Origin: Mycetocola spongiae
GTDB taxonomy: Bacteria > Actinomycetota > Actinomycetes > Actinomycetales > Microbacteriaceae
Length of the DNA stretch: 64,000 nt
Assembly (NCBI RefSeq): GCF_020424085.1
Contig: NZ_CP080203.1
Coordinates: 1,116,001-1,180,000 of the forward strand
Reading direction: 5' to 3'
Both the position numbers and the translations under genes were made by a program. Every line of letters begins with the position of its first letter. Positions within the stretch are counted from its first letter, which is position 1. The notes under the pieces are model-generated. The model saw only the letters and a program-made list of their open reading frames with translations. It was not told the origin of the DNA and made no database searches. This document shows positions 1-8,310 of the stretch, piece by piece.

Positions 1-82
1 CGATGCCTCGATGCTTTTAACCCGAAAAAATGATCCTCGAAGTGTTCCCATTTCCCGACCCCCCGGCGGTATTGAGTGGTGA

Positions 83-123
83 TAAAAAAGAAGGCCGCCA
101 TCTCCGGGTGGAAATGGCGGCCT
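83..123 (-). terminator. Intrinsic terminator of rpsO
   Basis: Two 10-nt arms (92-101 and 114-123) form a perfect stem around a 12-nt loop. On the minus strand the stem is followed by a run of six T (plus-strand A run at 84-89). It lies 25 nt beyond the rpsO stop codon. Confidence 0.9.
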
Positions 124-147
124 GTCCTGCGTCAGAAGGCGCGAAGA

Positions 148-417
148 CTAGCGGCGCAGGCCGAGACGCTCGATGAGCGAACGGTAGCGAGCGATCTCGA
201 CGTCCTGGAGGTAACCCAGGAGACGACGACGCTTACCCACCATGAGCAGCAGTCCACGACGCGAGTGGTGGTCGTGCTTGTGCTCCTTGAGGTGCTCGGT
301 CAGGTCCTTGATGCGGGCGCTCAGGAGAGCAACCTGCACCTCGGGGGATCCGGTGTCACCGGGGTGAGTTGCGTATTCTTCGATGATCGCCTTCTTGGCT
401 TCGTCGGTAATTGCCAT
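148..417 (-). CDS. rpsO: 30S ribosomal protein S15
   Basis: This encodes ribosomal protein S15 (89 residues, the usual length), which binds 16S rRNA in the central domain of the small subunit. The family signature is clear: the N-terminal MAITDEAKK segment, the GDTGSPEVQ loop and the [15 protein letters not shown] helix that contacts rRNA. The frame runs 12 codons further upstream, but the ATG at 417 is chosen because it matches the family start and has a strong AAAGGGGA ribosome site 8 nt before it. It is a monocistronic unit with its own terminator. In many actinomycetes rpsO follows truB-ribF; here those genes lie about 55 kb away. Confidence 0.97.
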   Translation of the reverse strand: MAITDEAKKAIIEEYATHPGDTGSPEVQVALLSARIKDLTEHLKEHKHDHHSRRGLLLMVGKRRRLLGYLQDVEIARYRSLIERLGLRR

Positions 418-530
418 TTTGGGATCCCCTTTCAATTCGTTGCGCGGTGCCAATCACGGGATGTGTCGGCTCTCTTTATCCGCGGCCGTTTACACGGCAA
501 CCTGTCTACTATAACAGGTCTCCCGGGCAC

Positions 531-1280
531 CTACCCCACCGGGCCGAGGGGATAGCCCTCGAGGCGCGTGATCGGGGCGAGCGTGAGATCGGTCATGATA
601 TGGCTCGCGGAGATCACCTCCAGCACGGGCAGATCCGCCATCGGCGCCATCACGTGCTCAAATAGCTGCAGGCGTGCCGGGCCCGTCCAGGCCCCGGTCA
701 CGGTGACATCGGTGATCTCGGTGCGCACCAGGTCCACCGCATCCAGGCCCCCGGTATAGGGATTGGGGAAGTGCTTCACGGAATACGTGGGCACGGCGAT
801 CTGCGCACGCGCCTCGTCGAGGTCCATCGGCTGCCACTTATAGGCCATCGTGGCGGTGGCCACCCGCTCACTCCCGCGATCCAGGGTGCCGATCAGCGCA
901 CCCTCCTCAACCCGGAGACCGGGGCTACCCGAGACCTTCGGATAGGCGCTGAGCTCGCGGCCGGCCGCGGTGGCGGCGAGGTTATCCAGATACATCGAGT
1001 GCAGGTATTCGCCGCGCTCCCCGCGATAGTGCACCGGGATGACCTGGCCCGATTCCAGATAGGGACCATAACCCTCCACGTCTCCCATCCGCATCACCTC
1101 AAAGCGCACCAGCGGCTCCGGGATCTCCAGCGGCTCGGGCACCACCGCCCGCAGGGCCCGCGGATCGGTGCGATACACGATATTGAAGTACTCGCGATTG
1201 GTGAAACGCACCGGGCGCAGCGGATAGAGCGGTACCGAGAGCGGGGCGGGAAAAGCGAAGGGAACGCGTTCGGGAATCAT
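531..1280 (-). CDS. adc: Acetoacetate decarboxylase family protein
   Basis: A 249-residue protein of the acetoacetate decarboxylase family, which forms a Schiff base with a beta-keto acid and releases CO2 to give a ketone such as acetone. The segment GRELSAYPK aligns with the clostridial enzyme and puts Lys115 in the Schiff-base position. The next residue is Val116, where the clostridial enzyme has a second lysine. Other family blocks are present, including TDVTVTGAWTGPARLQLFEH. The ATG at 1280 has a GGAAGGA ribosome site. It is divergent from a hydroxyacyl-CoA dehydrogenase gene, so both may serve short keto/hydroxy-acid metabolism. The substrate is uncertain. Confidence 0.85.
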   Translation of the reverse strand: MIPERVPFAFPAPLSVPLYPLRPVRFTNREYFNIVYRTDPRALRAVVPEPLEIPEPLVRFEVMRMGDVEGYGPYLESGQVIPVHYRGERGEYLHSMYLDNLAATAAGRELSAYPKVSGSPGLRVEEGALIGTLDRGSERVATATMAYKWQPMDLDEARAQIAVPTYSVKHFPNPYTGGLDAVDLVRTEITDVTVTGAWTGPARLQLFEHVMAPMADLPVLEVISASHIMTDLTLAPITRLEGYPLGPVG

Positions 1281-1414
1281 GGGAATCCTTCCTTCCGACT
1301 CGCATTTTTATACTGACGAGTCTAAAATTTATCCTGTCTACATTGTGTCCCCGAACCCACGGAATCTCAATGCATGGCGTCCCTTCATCCCCATCCGCGA
1401 AGCAGGAGACAACC
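1281..1414. promoter_or_regulatory. Divergent promoter region adc / hydroxyacyl-CoA dehydrogenase
   Basis: The 134-bp gap is AT-rich relative to its surroundings. A TATAAA hexamer on the minus strand (1307-1312) lies about 27 nt before the adc start and could be its -10 element. A directly repeated GTCTA (12-nt gap on the plus strand) sits beside it and could be an operator. No -35 is convincing. Confidence 0.35.
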
Positions 1415-2287
1415 GTGACCTTTAACCTTCCCCAAGACATCCACAACCGCCCCGTCACCGTGATCGGGGCCGGCACACTCGGCCGCCGCATCGCGATGAT
1501 GTTTGCCACCCGCGGCGGCCTGGTCCGGCTCTACGACCTCTCCGCGGAGCAGCGCGAACAGGCTCTGACCTATATCCGGGACACCCTTCCCGCCGTTGTG
1601 GACACCATCGAGGGTGGCCGCGTGGGCACCGTGGACGGGGCCGCGGACCTGACCGAGGCCGTGGCCAATGCCTGGCTGGTGGTGGAGGCCATCCCCGAGC
1701 GGCTGGACCTCAAGACGCAGATCTTTGGCGAGCTCGATCGGATCACCGCGCCCGATACCATCCTCGCGAGCAATTCCTCCTCCTATGCCTCGGCCGAGTT
1801 CATCTCCGAGGTGAGCACCCCGGAGCGCGTGCTTAATGCCCATTTTTATATGCCGCCCCAGCAGAACGCGCTGGACCTGATGTCCAGCGGTCATACCGAC
1901 CGCGGCATCCTGGACCTGCTCCTCGCGGAGCTTCCCGGCTATGGGCTCTTCCCCTTTGAGGCGCGGGCCCAGAGCACGGGCTTTATCTTCAACCGGGTCT
2001 GGGCCGCGGTTAAGCGCGAGGCGCTCGCGGTGGTGGCCGAGGGCGTCACCACCCCGCGGGAATTCGACGCGATGATGAAGGTGAATACCCACTCCCCCGT
2101 GGGCATTTTTGAGCTGATGGACCAGGTGGGACTCGATGTGGTGCTGGATATCGAGGAGCACTATGCCGCCGAAAACCCGCATCTGCCGGAGGGCCCGCGG
2201 CGCATTCTGCGCGAGTATGTTGAGGCCGGAAACCTGGGCAAAAAAACCGGGCAGGGCTTTTATGATTATGCCGAGGCTCCCGCCTAG
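1415..2287 (+). CDS. 3-hydroxyacyl-CoA dehydrogenase family oxidoreductase
   Basis: A 290-residue NAD-dependent 3-hydroxyacyl-CoA dehydrogenase-type enzyme. An N-terminal Rossmann fold shows VIGAGTLGRR (about residues 16-25), ASNSSSYAS carries the catalytic-region serine, and the C-terminal dimerisation domain ends GKKTGQGFYDY, typical of hydroxybutyryl-CoA dehydrogenases. The usual HFFNP block is instead HFYMPPQQNALDL, so the family glutamate 12 residues after the histidine is not in place. GTG at 1415 is chosen because AGGAGA lies 5 nt upstream; an ATG at 1343 has no ribosome site. The true substrate may differ from acetoacetyl-CoA. Confidence 0.8.
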   Translation: MTFNLPQDIHNRPVTVIGAGTLGRRIAMMFATRGGLVRLYDLSAEQREQALTYIRDTLPAVVDTIEGGRVGTVDGAADLTEAVANAWLVVEAIPERLDLKTQIFGELDRITAPDTILASNSSSYASAEFISEVSTPERVLNAHFYMPPQQNALDLMSSGHTDRGILDLLLAELPGYGLFPFEARAQSTGFIFNRVWAAVKREALAVVAEGVTTPREFDAMMKVNTHSPVGIFELMDQVGLDVVLDIEEHYAAENPHLPEGPRRILREYVEAGNLGKKTGQGFYDYAEAPA

Positions 2288-2297
2288 GAACGCATAA

Positions 2298-2336
2298 GGC
2301 GGTGGGGGGGTGCCCCGGGGCACCCCTCCCACCGCC
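2298..2336. terminator. Bidirectional terminator hairpin
   Basis: A GC-rich inverted repeat of about 19 nt per arm (GGCGGTGGGG... with ...CCCTCCCACCGCC) lies between two convergent genes, 11 nt past one stop codon and 11 nt before the other. There is no T tract on either side. Confidence 0.7.
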
Positions 2337-2346
2337 CGGGATTCGC

Positions 2347-3006
2347 CTAGCGCGCGAGCAACTCCCCCAGCGGCACAAATCCGCCGTCGAAGGCCGCATT
2401 GCCCGGCACCTCCGCGGGGGCCTGCACCTCGGGGGCGCGGGCGGCACGCACGGGCGCGGAGCCCAGGAGCCGGGCCGCGAGCTCACCCGCGCCGCGCGCG
2501 ATGCGACTCGGCAGGGTGGCCACGGTATCGGCCTCGCTTCCCCAGTCGGCGGTGGCGGCAAATACAGCGGTGGGCAGCGGATCGGCGTGCAGATAGGTGA
2601 AGATCGGCCGGATCGCATAATCGATCGCGAGCGAGTGCCGCGGGGTACCCGCGGTGGCGCCCAGCAGCACGGGGATGCCGGTCAGCACATCCCGATCCAC
2701 GATATCGAGGAACATTTTAAACAGCCCCGAATAGCTTGTGCTGAAGATCGGCGTCACCGCCACCACCCCATCGGCCTCCGCGAGGGTGGCCATGACCGCG
2801 CGCAGCTCGGGCGATTGCGCGCCGGTGAGCAGCGCGGACAGGATGTCCTGCGCGTGCCGGCGCAGGTCGATCACGTTGATCTCGGTGGCGATATCGCGCT
2901 CGGCCAGAATCTCGGCCGTGCCCCGGGCCAGGGCATCGGCGAGCATCCTCGTGGAGGAGGGCTCGCCGAGCCCGGCCGTGATCACGGCGATACGACGGGT
3001 GTTCAT
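2347..3006 (-). CDS. FMN reductase, CE1759-type
   Basis: A 219-residue NADPH-dependent FMN reductase of the flavodoxin-like fold. It begins RRIAVITAGLGEPSSTRMLAD, with the phosphate-binding SST loop, and contains TPIFSTSYSGLFKMFLD in the flavin site region. It likely supplies reduced FMN to the luciferase-like monooxygenase encoded 2 nt upstream in the same operon; this reductase/monooxygenase pairing is known from corynebacteria (CE1759/CE1758 families). The Ala/Pro-rich C-terminal 45 residues look disordered. The electron donor is inferred from the family. Confidence 0.85.
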   Translation of the reverse strand: MNTRRIAVITAGLGEPSSTRMLADALARGTAEILAERDIATEINVIDLRRHAQDILSALLTGAQSPELRAVMATLAEADGVVAVTPIFSTSYSGLFKMFLDIVDRDVLTGIPVLLGATAGTPRHSLAIDYAIRPIFTYLHADPLPTAVFAATADWGSEADTVATLPSRIARGAGELAARLLGSAPVRAARAPEVQAPAEVPGNAAFDGGFVPLGELLAR

Positions 3007-3008
3007 GA

Positions 3009-4184
3009 CTAGGCTCCTTCCGGGAGGGTCGCGGCACCGGGGGCGATCCCGGTCACGCCAAATCCGGTGTCATAGGCGGCATCGTCCACGGGGGATGCGG
3101 CCCGCGCGGCGCCGCCTCGGGCGGCCAGCAGCGAGGCATGGGTCGGGGCATCCGGCACGTGTGCGGGGCGGCCACTCTCAAATTCCCGGCGCAACACGGG
3201 TACCACCTCGGAGCCAAGCAGGTCCAGCTGCTCCAGCACGGTCTTCAGCGGCAGCCCCGCGTGATCCATCAGGAAGAGCTGGCGCTGGTAGTTTCCATAG
3301 AGTTCACGCTGGCCCGCATAGCGGTCGATGACCTCCTGCGGGGATCCCACGGTGAGCGGGGTCTGCGCGGTGAATTCCTCCATCGAGGGCCCGTGGCCGT
3401 AGACCGGTGCGTTATCAAAATAGGGTCGGAATTCGTTTTTGGCGGCCTGCGAGTCCTTACGCATAAAGACCTGACCACCCACACCCACGATGGCCTGATC
3501 CGCGCTGCCGTGGCCGTAGTGCTCATAGCGCTCGCGGTAGAGGTTGATCATCTGGGCCGTGTGCTCCTGGGGCCAGAAAATATTATTATGGAAAAATCCA
3601 TCGCCATAATAGGCCGCCTGCTCGGCAATCTGGGGGCTGCGGATCGAGCCGTGCCAGACAAACGGCGGCACGCCATCCAGCGGCCGAGGGGTGGACTGGA
3701 ATCCCTGCAGGGGGGTGCGGAACTTCCCCTCCCAGTCCACAAAGTCCTCGCGCCACAGGCGGTGCAGCAGCGCATAGTTTTCGATGGCGAGCGAGATACC
3801 CTCGCGGATATCCTTCCCAAACCAGGGATAAACGGGTCCGGTATTGCCGCGACCCATCATGATGTCCATCCGACCCTCGCTGATGTGCTGGAGCATCGCA
3901 AAGTCCTCCGCGATTTTCACCGGGTCATTGGTGGTGATCAGCGTGGTGGAGGTGGAGAGGATGATGCGCTTGGTCTTGGCCGCGAGATAGCCCAGCATCG
4001 TGGTCGGGCTCGACGGAACAAAGGGAGGGTTATGGTGCTCGCCGGTGGCAAAAACATCCAGGCCCACCTCCTCGGCCTTCTGGGCGATCGTGAGCATGGC
4101 CCGGATGCGTTCGTTTTCGGTGGGGGTTGCGCCGGTCGTGGGGTCGGTGGTGACGTCGCCCACCGAAAAAATGCCAAACTGCAT
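3009..4184 (-). CDS. LLM-class flavin-dependent monooxygenase, CE1758-type
   Basis: A 391-residue luciferase-like (bacterial luciferase superfamily) FMNH2-dependent monooxygenase. Family features are MQFGIFSVGDVTTDPTTG at the N-terminus, TGEHHNPPF in the flavin pocket and the MGRGNTGPVYPWFG loop. It should oxidise an unknown small organic substrate in the cytosol with FMNH2 from the reductase encoded immediately downstream. The ATG at 4184 is preferred because GAGGCG lies 6 nt before it; an in-frame ATG at 4223 has little support. The last 50 residues are Ala-rich and probably flexible. Confidence 0.87.
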   Translation of the reverse strand: MQFGIFSVGDVTTDPTTGATPTENERIRAMLTIAQKAEEVGLDVFATGEHHNPPFVPSSPTTMLGYLAAKTKRIILSTSTTLITTNDPVKIAEDFAMLQHISEGRMDIMMGRGNTGPVYPWFGKDIREGISLAIENYALLHRLWREDFVDWEGKFRTPLQGFQSTPRPLDGVPPFVWHGSIRSPQIAEQAAYYGDGFFHNNIFWPQEHTAQMINLYRERYEHYGHGSADQAIVGVGGQVFMRKDSQAAKNEFRPYFDNAPVYGHGPSMEEFTAQTPLTVGSPQEVIDRYAGQRELYGNYQRQLFLMDHAGLPLKTVLEQLDLLGSEVVPVLRREFESGRPAHVPDAPTHASLLAARGGAARAASPVDDAAYDTGFGVTGIAPGAATLPEGA

Positions 4185-4251
4185 GTTGTCGCCTCTATCC
4201 TCGGGGTCGTATTTTCTATCCATTTGAATAGATATCTAGCATAACCTGTGT

Positions 4252-4272
4252 GGCGGGAGGATTATTCCCGCC
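4252..4272. terminator. Possible hairpin terminator
   Basis: A 7-nt GGCGGGA/TCCCGCC stem with a 7-nt loop lies just past the stop of the MFS gene on the minus strand. No T tract follows, so this is a weak candidate. Confidence 0.35.
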
Positions 4273-4280
4273 CGCCTCGA

Positions 4281-5642
4281 CTATCCCTCCAGCGCGTGTC
4301 CGCGGCGATCCGGCAACCCGATCGATGCCAGCGCCGCGAGGATAAACACCGCGCCAAAAAGCGCAAAGAGCCAGCCGGTGCCCAGCCCCAGGCTCACCAC
4401 CGGCACGATCAGCGGCGCGATGATCGACGCGATCCGGCCAAACCCGGCGGCCCAGCCCGCACCCGTGCCGCGCAGCGCGGTGGGATACAGCTCGGGCGTA
4501 ATCGCATAGAGCGCACCCCAGGCGCCGAGGTTAAAGAAGGACAGCAGCATTCCGGCGGCGATCACCTGCCAGTCCTCGGTGGCCAGGCCAAATGCCCCCG
4601 CGGCACACGCGGAGCCCACCAGGAAAAGGGCGAGCGTGCGATTGCGCCCCCATTTTTCCACGAGCAGCGCGGATACAGCATAACCGGGCAGCTGGGCGAG
4701 CGTCATGATCAGGGTGAATCCAAAGGACTTCACGAGGGAGAACCCCGAGGCCACCAGGATCGTGGGCAGCCAGATAAACGCGCCGTAATAGGAGAAGTTC
4801 ACGCAGAACCAGACGATCCAGAGCGCGATGGTTTGCCGGCGCCGCACCGGGGCGAAGAGCGCGGCGAGGCGCTCCCCCGCGCGCAGGGCGGGTTCGCGCG
4901 GCAACGCTGCCGCGGAGGCCTCCCCCGCGGCATCGAGTTCCGGAAGCGCCGGCGCCGTGATTCCCGCCGAGCGCTCGAAGCGCCGCACGGTATTCTCGGC
5001 CTCCAGATTACGTCCGCGCGATTCCAGGAAGCGCACCGATTCGGGCATTCCAAAGCGGATCACCGCGGCATAAATCGCGGGAATCGCGCCAATCGCGAGC
5101 GCCCAGCGCCAGCCGTTCTCCGAACCGGGAACCACAAAATAGCTAATCAGCGCGGCCCCGAGCCAGCCCACGGCCCAGAAGGCCTCGAGCAGCACCACGA
5201 TCCGGCCGCGGATGCGCGGGGGTGCAAACTCGCTCACCAGCGTCGAGGCCACGGGCAGCTCCGCGCCGAGCCCCAAACCCACGATAAAGCGCAACAGAAT
5301 CAGCACGGCCACCGAGCCCGCGAGTGCCGAGGCCCCGGTGGCGAGGCCAAAGATCAGCAGCGTGGCGGCAAAAATCTGGCGGCGACCAAAGCGGTCCGCG
5401 AGCAGGCCGCCCACACTCGCACCGATTGCCATGCCCAAAAAACCGGCCGAGGCGATCAGGCTCAGCTGGCCCGATCCCAGATCCCAGGACTGCGCGAGGG
5501 CCGCCAGCACAAAGGAGATCATGCCCACGTCCAGCGCATCCAGCGCCCAGCCGGCGCCCGAGCCAAAGAGGAGCTTGCGGTGCTGCCGCGTAAACGGGAG
5601 CCGATCGAGGCGTTCCACGCGGGAGGGGCGGGGGGAGGGCAT
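4281..5642 (-). CDS. MFS transporter (sugar/aromatic acid:H+ symporter-like)
   Basis: A 453-residue 12-helix major facilitator. The loop motif GGLLADRFGRRQIFA between helices 2 and 3 is the MFS signature, and the helix 4-5 segment FIVGLGLGAELPVASTLVSEF resembles the sugar porter / aromatic acid:proton symporter branch. A cytoplasmic loop of about 70 residues separates the two six-helix halves. The ATG at 5642 is preferred because GGGAG lies at proper spacing; an ATG two codons earlier is also possible. It lies between two flavin monooxygenase genes, so it may import their substrate, but this is only inferred from position. Confidence 0.8.
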   Translation of the reverse strand: MPSPRPSRVERLDRLPFTRQHRKLLFGSGAGWALDALDVGMISFVLAALAQSWDLGSGQLSLIASAGFLGMAIGASVGGLLADRFGRRQIFAATLLIFGLATGASALAGSVAVLILLRFIVGLGLGAELPVASTLVSEFAPPRIRGRIVVLLEAFWAVGWLGAALISYFVVPGSENGWRWALAIGAIPAIYAAVIRFGMPESVRFLESRGRNLEAENTVRRFERSAGITAPALPELDAAGEASAAALPREPALRAGERLAALFAPVRRRQTIALWIVWFCVNFSYYGAFIWLPTILVASGFSLVKSFGFTLIMTLAQLPGYAVSALLVEKWGRNRTLALFLVGSACAAGAFGLATEDWQVIAAGMLLSFFNLGAWGALYAITPELYPTALRGTGAGWAAGFGRIASIIAPLIVPVVSLGLGTGWLFALFGAVFILAALASIGLPDRRGHALEG

Positions 5643-5720
5643 ACTCATTCTCCCATTGTGACGCCCGCGGGGAGGCGGCGCCATCGACGCGCGCGCCGCC
5701 GCCGCTCCCCGCCCCGTGGT

Positions 5721-6758
5721 TTAGCCCAGCAGCCGGTCCGAAATCAGCTTCAGGCTGTGGATGCGGGCCGGGGCCTGCCCGGGGGCGGTGGCCGCGTCCT
5801 CGCCCACACCGGGGGAAATCATGACCTCGTCCACGGCGTGCTCGGCGGCAAACTCGCGAATCTTGCCGGCCACAAAATCGCCGTCCCCGATGATCCAGTT
5901 TTGGCGCATGCCCGCGATGATCTCGCGCTCCATATCGCTGAGCTCCTCGGCCGCGGCCTCCTCCACCGTGAGCATCTTGGTCATCGGCTTATTGCTGCGC
6001 AGCCGCGACATCTGCACCAGCTGCGGGAGCGCGCGGGCCTCGGCCTCCTCGGTGGTATCGGCGGCAATGGCGTTAATGGTCATAAACGTGCGCGGGGCGT
6101 CCAAGATATCGGAGGGCTTAAAGCCCGTGCGATATTGCGCCATCGCGGGGGCCGCGTTCATCCCGCCGAAGTGATTGGCAAAAACATAGGGCAGGCCGTT
6201 TTCGGCGGCCAGGCGCGCCGAATAATCGCTGGAGCCCAGCAGCCAGAGCATCGGGACACTCGCGGCCTCGGGGGTGGCTTTCAGCTCGTATTCGCGCCCC
6301 GAGCTGAGCTTCACGGCGATTCCCTCGGGCTGCAAAAGCCCCAGGATTTCGTCCACATACTGCGGGAACTGATTCACATCCGAGGTGGCTCCCGAGCGGT
6401 TGAGCACGGCGGTCACCACGGGGTCACTGCCGGGGGCGCGACCGATGCCGAGGTCTACCCGGCCGGGATAGGCGGCCTCCAGCAGCGCAAACTGTTCGGC
6501 AACCACCAGCGGAGCGTGATTGGGCAGCATCACGCCGCCCGAGCCCACCCGGATACGCTCGGTACGCGCGGCCAGAATACCCGCCAGAATGGCCGGATTG
6601 GTCGAGGCCACCGCGGGCATATTATGATGCTCGGCCACCCAGTAGCGGGTGAACCCGGCGGCATCGGCGAATCGGGCCGTGCCGATACTGGCCTCGAGGG
6701 CCTGAGAGGTGTTTTGTCCGGAACGTACCGAAACGAGATCCAAGATTGACAGCTGCAA
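5721..6758 (-). CDS. LLM-class flavin-dependent oxidoreductase (MsnO8-like)
   Basis: A second luciferase-like monooxygenase, about 345 residues. It begins LQLSILDLVSVRSGQ, then YWVAEHHNMPAVASTNPAIL with the conserved His pair, and GSGGVMLPNHAPLVVAEQFALLEAAYPGRVDLGIGRAPGSD, the hallmark of the MsnO8-like branch. No ATG fits. The TTG at 6758 follows GGGAGG by 10 nt and gives the usual family start; another TTG at 6776 lies upstream of that ribosome site and is less likely. The substrate is unknown. It shares the strand with the MFS and CE1758-type genes downstream. Confidence 0.83.
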   Translation of the reverse strand: MQLSILDLVSVRSGQNTSQALEASIGTARFADAAGFTRYWVAEHHNMPAVASTNPAILAGILAARTERIRVGSGGVMLPNHAPLVVAEQFALLEAAYPGRVDLGIGRAPGSDPVVTAVLNRSGATSDVNQFPQYVDEILGLLQPEGIAVKLSSGREYELKATPEAASVPMLWLLGSSDYSARLAAENGLPYVFANHFGGMNAAPAMAQYRTGFKPSDILDAPRTFMTINAIAADTTEEAEARALPQLVQMSRLRSNKPMTKMLTVEEAAAEELSDMEREIIAGMRQNWIIGDGDFVAGKIREFAAEHAVDEVMISPGVGEDAATAPGQAPARIHSLKLISDRLLG

Positions 6759-6892
6759 GATGTGTATTCCTCCCAAACGAATGGGCGCCGTCGTCGCGGT
6801 GCGGCGGGCCCACCTAATATAAGTTTTTGCGGCGCCCGAACATTCCCGGGCGCTCGGATCTCGGCGCGTTTTTTGCCGTCCCCCGGCGGCAC

Positions 6893-6898
6893 TAGGCT
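6893..6898 (+). promoter_or_regulatory. -10 hexamer TAGGCT, leaderless start
   Basis: TAGGCT lies exactly 6 nt before the ATG at 6905, and there is no ribosome site. This is the spacing expected when transcription starts at the A of the start codon. Confidence 0.6.
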
Positions 6899-6904
6899 CG
6901 TGTC

Positions 6905-8251
6905 ATGCCCGCGGACCATCCCACCCCCTCCCCCGATACCCCCGAACGCACGCACCGCGGGCTCTTTCTGGACCTGGAACCGCTGCGCTATAGCCGCGCG
7001 TTTGCGAAGCTCTGGGCCGGCTCCACGATCACCGGCATCGGCGGGCAAATGACAATCGTGGCGGTGGGGCTGCATATTTACGATCTCACCCGGGATACGT
7101 TTGCCGTGGCGCTGGTGGGGGTATTTGCCCTCGTACCGATGATCGTTTTTGGCCTCTATGGCGGGATGCTGGCCGATGCCGTGGACCGGCGCAAACTGGC
7201 CCTCGCCGCCGCCTCGGTCACCTGGGTCTCCACCGCGATCATCGCCGCGCTGGCCTGGTCGGGTTCGGGCGTGGTCTGGCCCCTCTATGTCCTCACCACG
7301 CTCAACGCGGTGTCCTCTACCGTGGTGGGCACCTCGCGGTCGGCGATCCTGCCGCGGATCCTCCCGGCGCGGCTGCTGCCCGCGGCCTCGGCGCTCGGCG
7401 GGATCAGCGCGGGCGCGGCGGTCACGATTGGGCCGATGCTCGCCGGCGTCCTCGTGGCCACGGTGGGTATCCCGTGGACCTATACCGTGGACCTGGTGCT
7501 GTTTATCGCGGCGTTCTGGGGCATCGCGGCGCTTCCCCCGATTGTGCCCGATGGCGCCACGCGCCGCCTTCCGGGGCTGCGCAGCCTCGTGGACGGCTGG
7601 ACCTTCCTGCGCACCGCCCCCAATGTGCGCTCCTCGTTTCTGATCGATATCATCGCGATGACCTTCGGCCAGCCGCGCGTGATCTTCCCGGCCCTCGGTG
7701 CCGTGCTGCTGGGCGGGGGTGCGCTCACCGTGGGGGTGCTCACCGCGGCCACCGCCGTGGGAATGCTGCTGGGCAGTGTCTTCTCGGGGCCGCTGGGCCG
7801 CGTGCGCTATCACGGGCGGGCCATCGCCTGGGCCGTGGCCGCCTATGGCCTGTGCATCGCGCTATTTGGGGTGGTGATCGCGGTGATCGCCCTGAGCGGG
7901 CTCTCCCGCGTGGGTGACCTCTTTTCCGAGGCCCACCTGCCCGGGCTGATCCTGGCCTCGATTGCGCTGGCCGGATCGGGGGCCGCCGATAACGTGAGCG
8001 CGATTTTCCGCAGCACCATGCTGCAATCCGCGGTGCCGGATGCCGTGCGCGGCCGATTGCAGGGCCTGTTTACGGTGGTGGTCACGGGTGGCCCCCGGCT
8101 CGGCGATCTATATAGCGGCCTGGCCGCGACCGCGCTGATGCTGTGGTTCCCGCCGCTCGCGGGCGGCCTGATCATCATCATCCTCGTGGGCGTGCTTATC
8201 CGGGTGCAGCCCGGATTCCTGCGCTATGACGCCCATAACCCGGTGCCCTAA
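6905..8251 (+). CDS. MFS transporter (EntS/MFS_3-like exporter)
   Basis: A 448-residue major facilitator of the MFS_3 branch that includes enterobactin exporter EntS. A 25-residue polar N-terminus precedes RYSRAFAKLWAGSTITGIGGQM, typical of this branch, and GLYGGMLADAVDRRK is the helix 2-3 motif. The later half carries AADNVSAIFRSTMLQSAVPDAVRGRLQG, also characteristic of EntS-like proteins. It likely exports a siderophore, drug or metabolite; the cargo cannot be told from sequence. It is monocistronic with its own leaderless-type promoter and terminator. Confidence 0.83.
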   Translation: MPADHPTPSPDTPERTHRGLFLDLEPLRYSRAFAKLWAGSTITGIGGQMTIVAVGLHIYDLTRDTFAVALVGVFALVPMIVFGLYGGMLADAVDRRKLALAAASVTWVSTAIIAALAWSGSGVVWPLYVLTTLNAVSSTVVGTSRSAILPRILPARLLPAASALGGISAGAAVTIGPMLAGVLVATVGIPWTYTVDLVLFIAAFWGIAALPPIVPDGATRRLPGLRSLVDGWTFLRTAPNVRSSFLIDIIAMTFGQPRVIFPALGAVLLGGGALTVGVLTAATAVGMLLGSVFSGPLGRVRYHGRAIAWAVAAYGLCIALFGVVIAVIALSGLSRVGDLFSEAHLPGLILASIALAGSGAADNVSAIFRSTMLQSAVPDAVRGRLQGLFTVVVTGGPRLGDLYSGLAATALMLWFPPLAGGLIIIILVGVLIRVQPGFLRYDAHNPVP

Positions 8252-8259
8252 ACCAGAAA

Positions 8260-8295
8260 CGGCGCCGATCCACCCGTGCGGGTGAATCGGCGCCG
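8260..8295. terminator. Bidirectional terminator hairpin
   Basis: A long inverted repeat (CGGCGCCGATCCACCCG with CGGGTGAATCGGCGCCG, two mismatches) lies between convergent genes. Confidence 0.75.
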
Positions 8296-8310
8296 AGGAT
8301 CGGGTGGAAC

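Noticed and set aside
4248-6749. Very long open frame on the plus strand (over 800 codons)
   Set aside because: It runs antisense to an MFS gene and a luciferase-like gene with clear families. Its translation is Arg/Gly/His-rich with no domain, an effect of GC-rich third positions.
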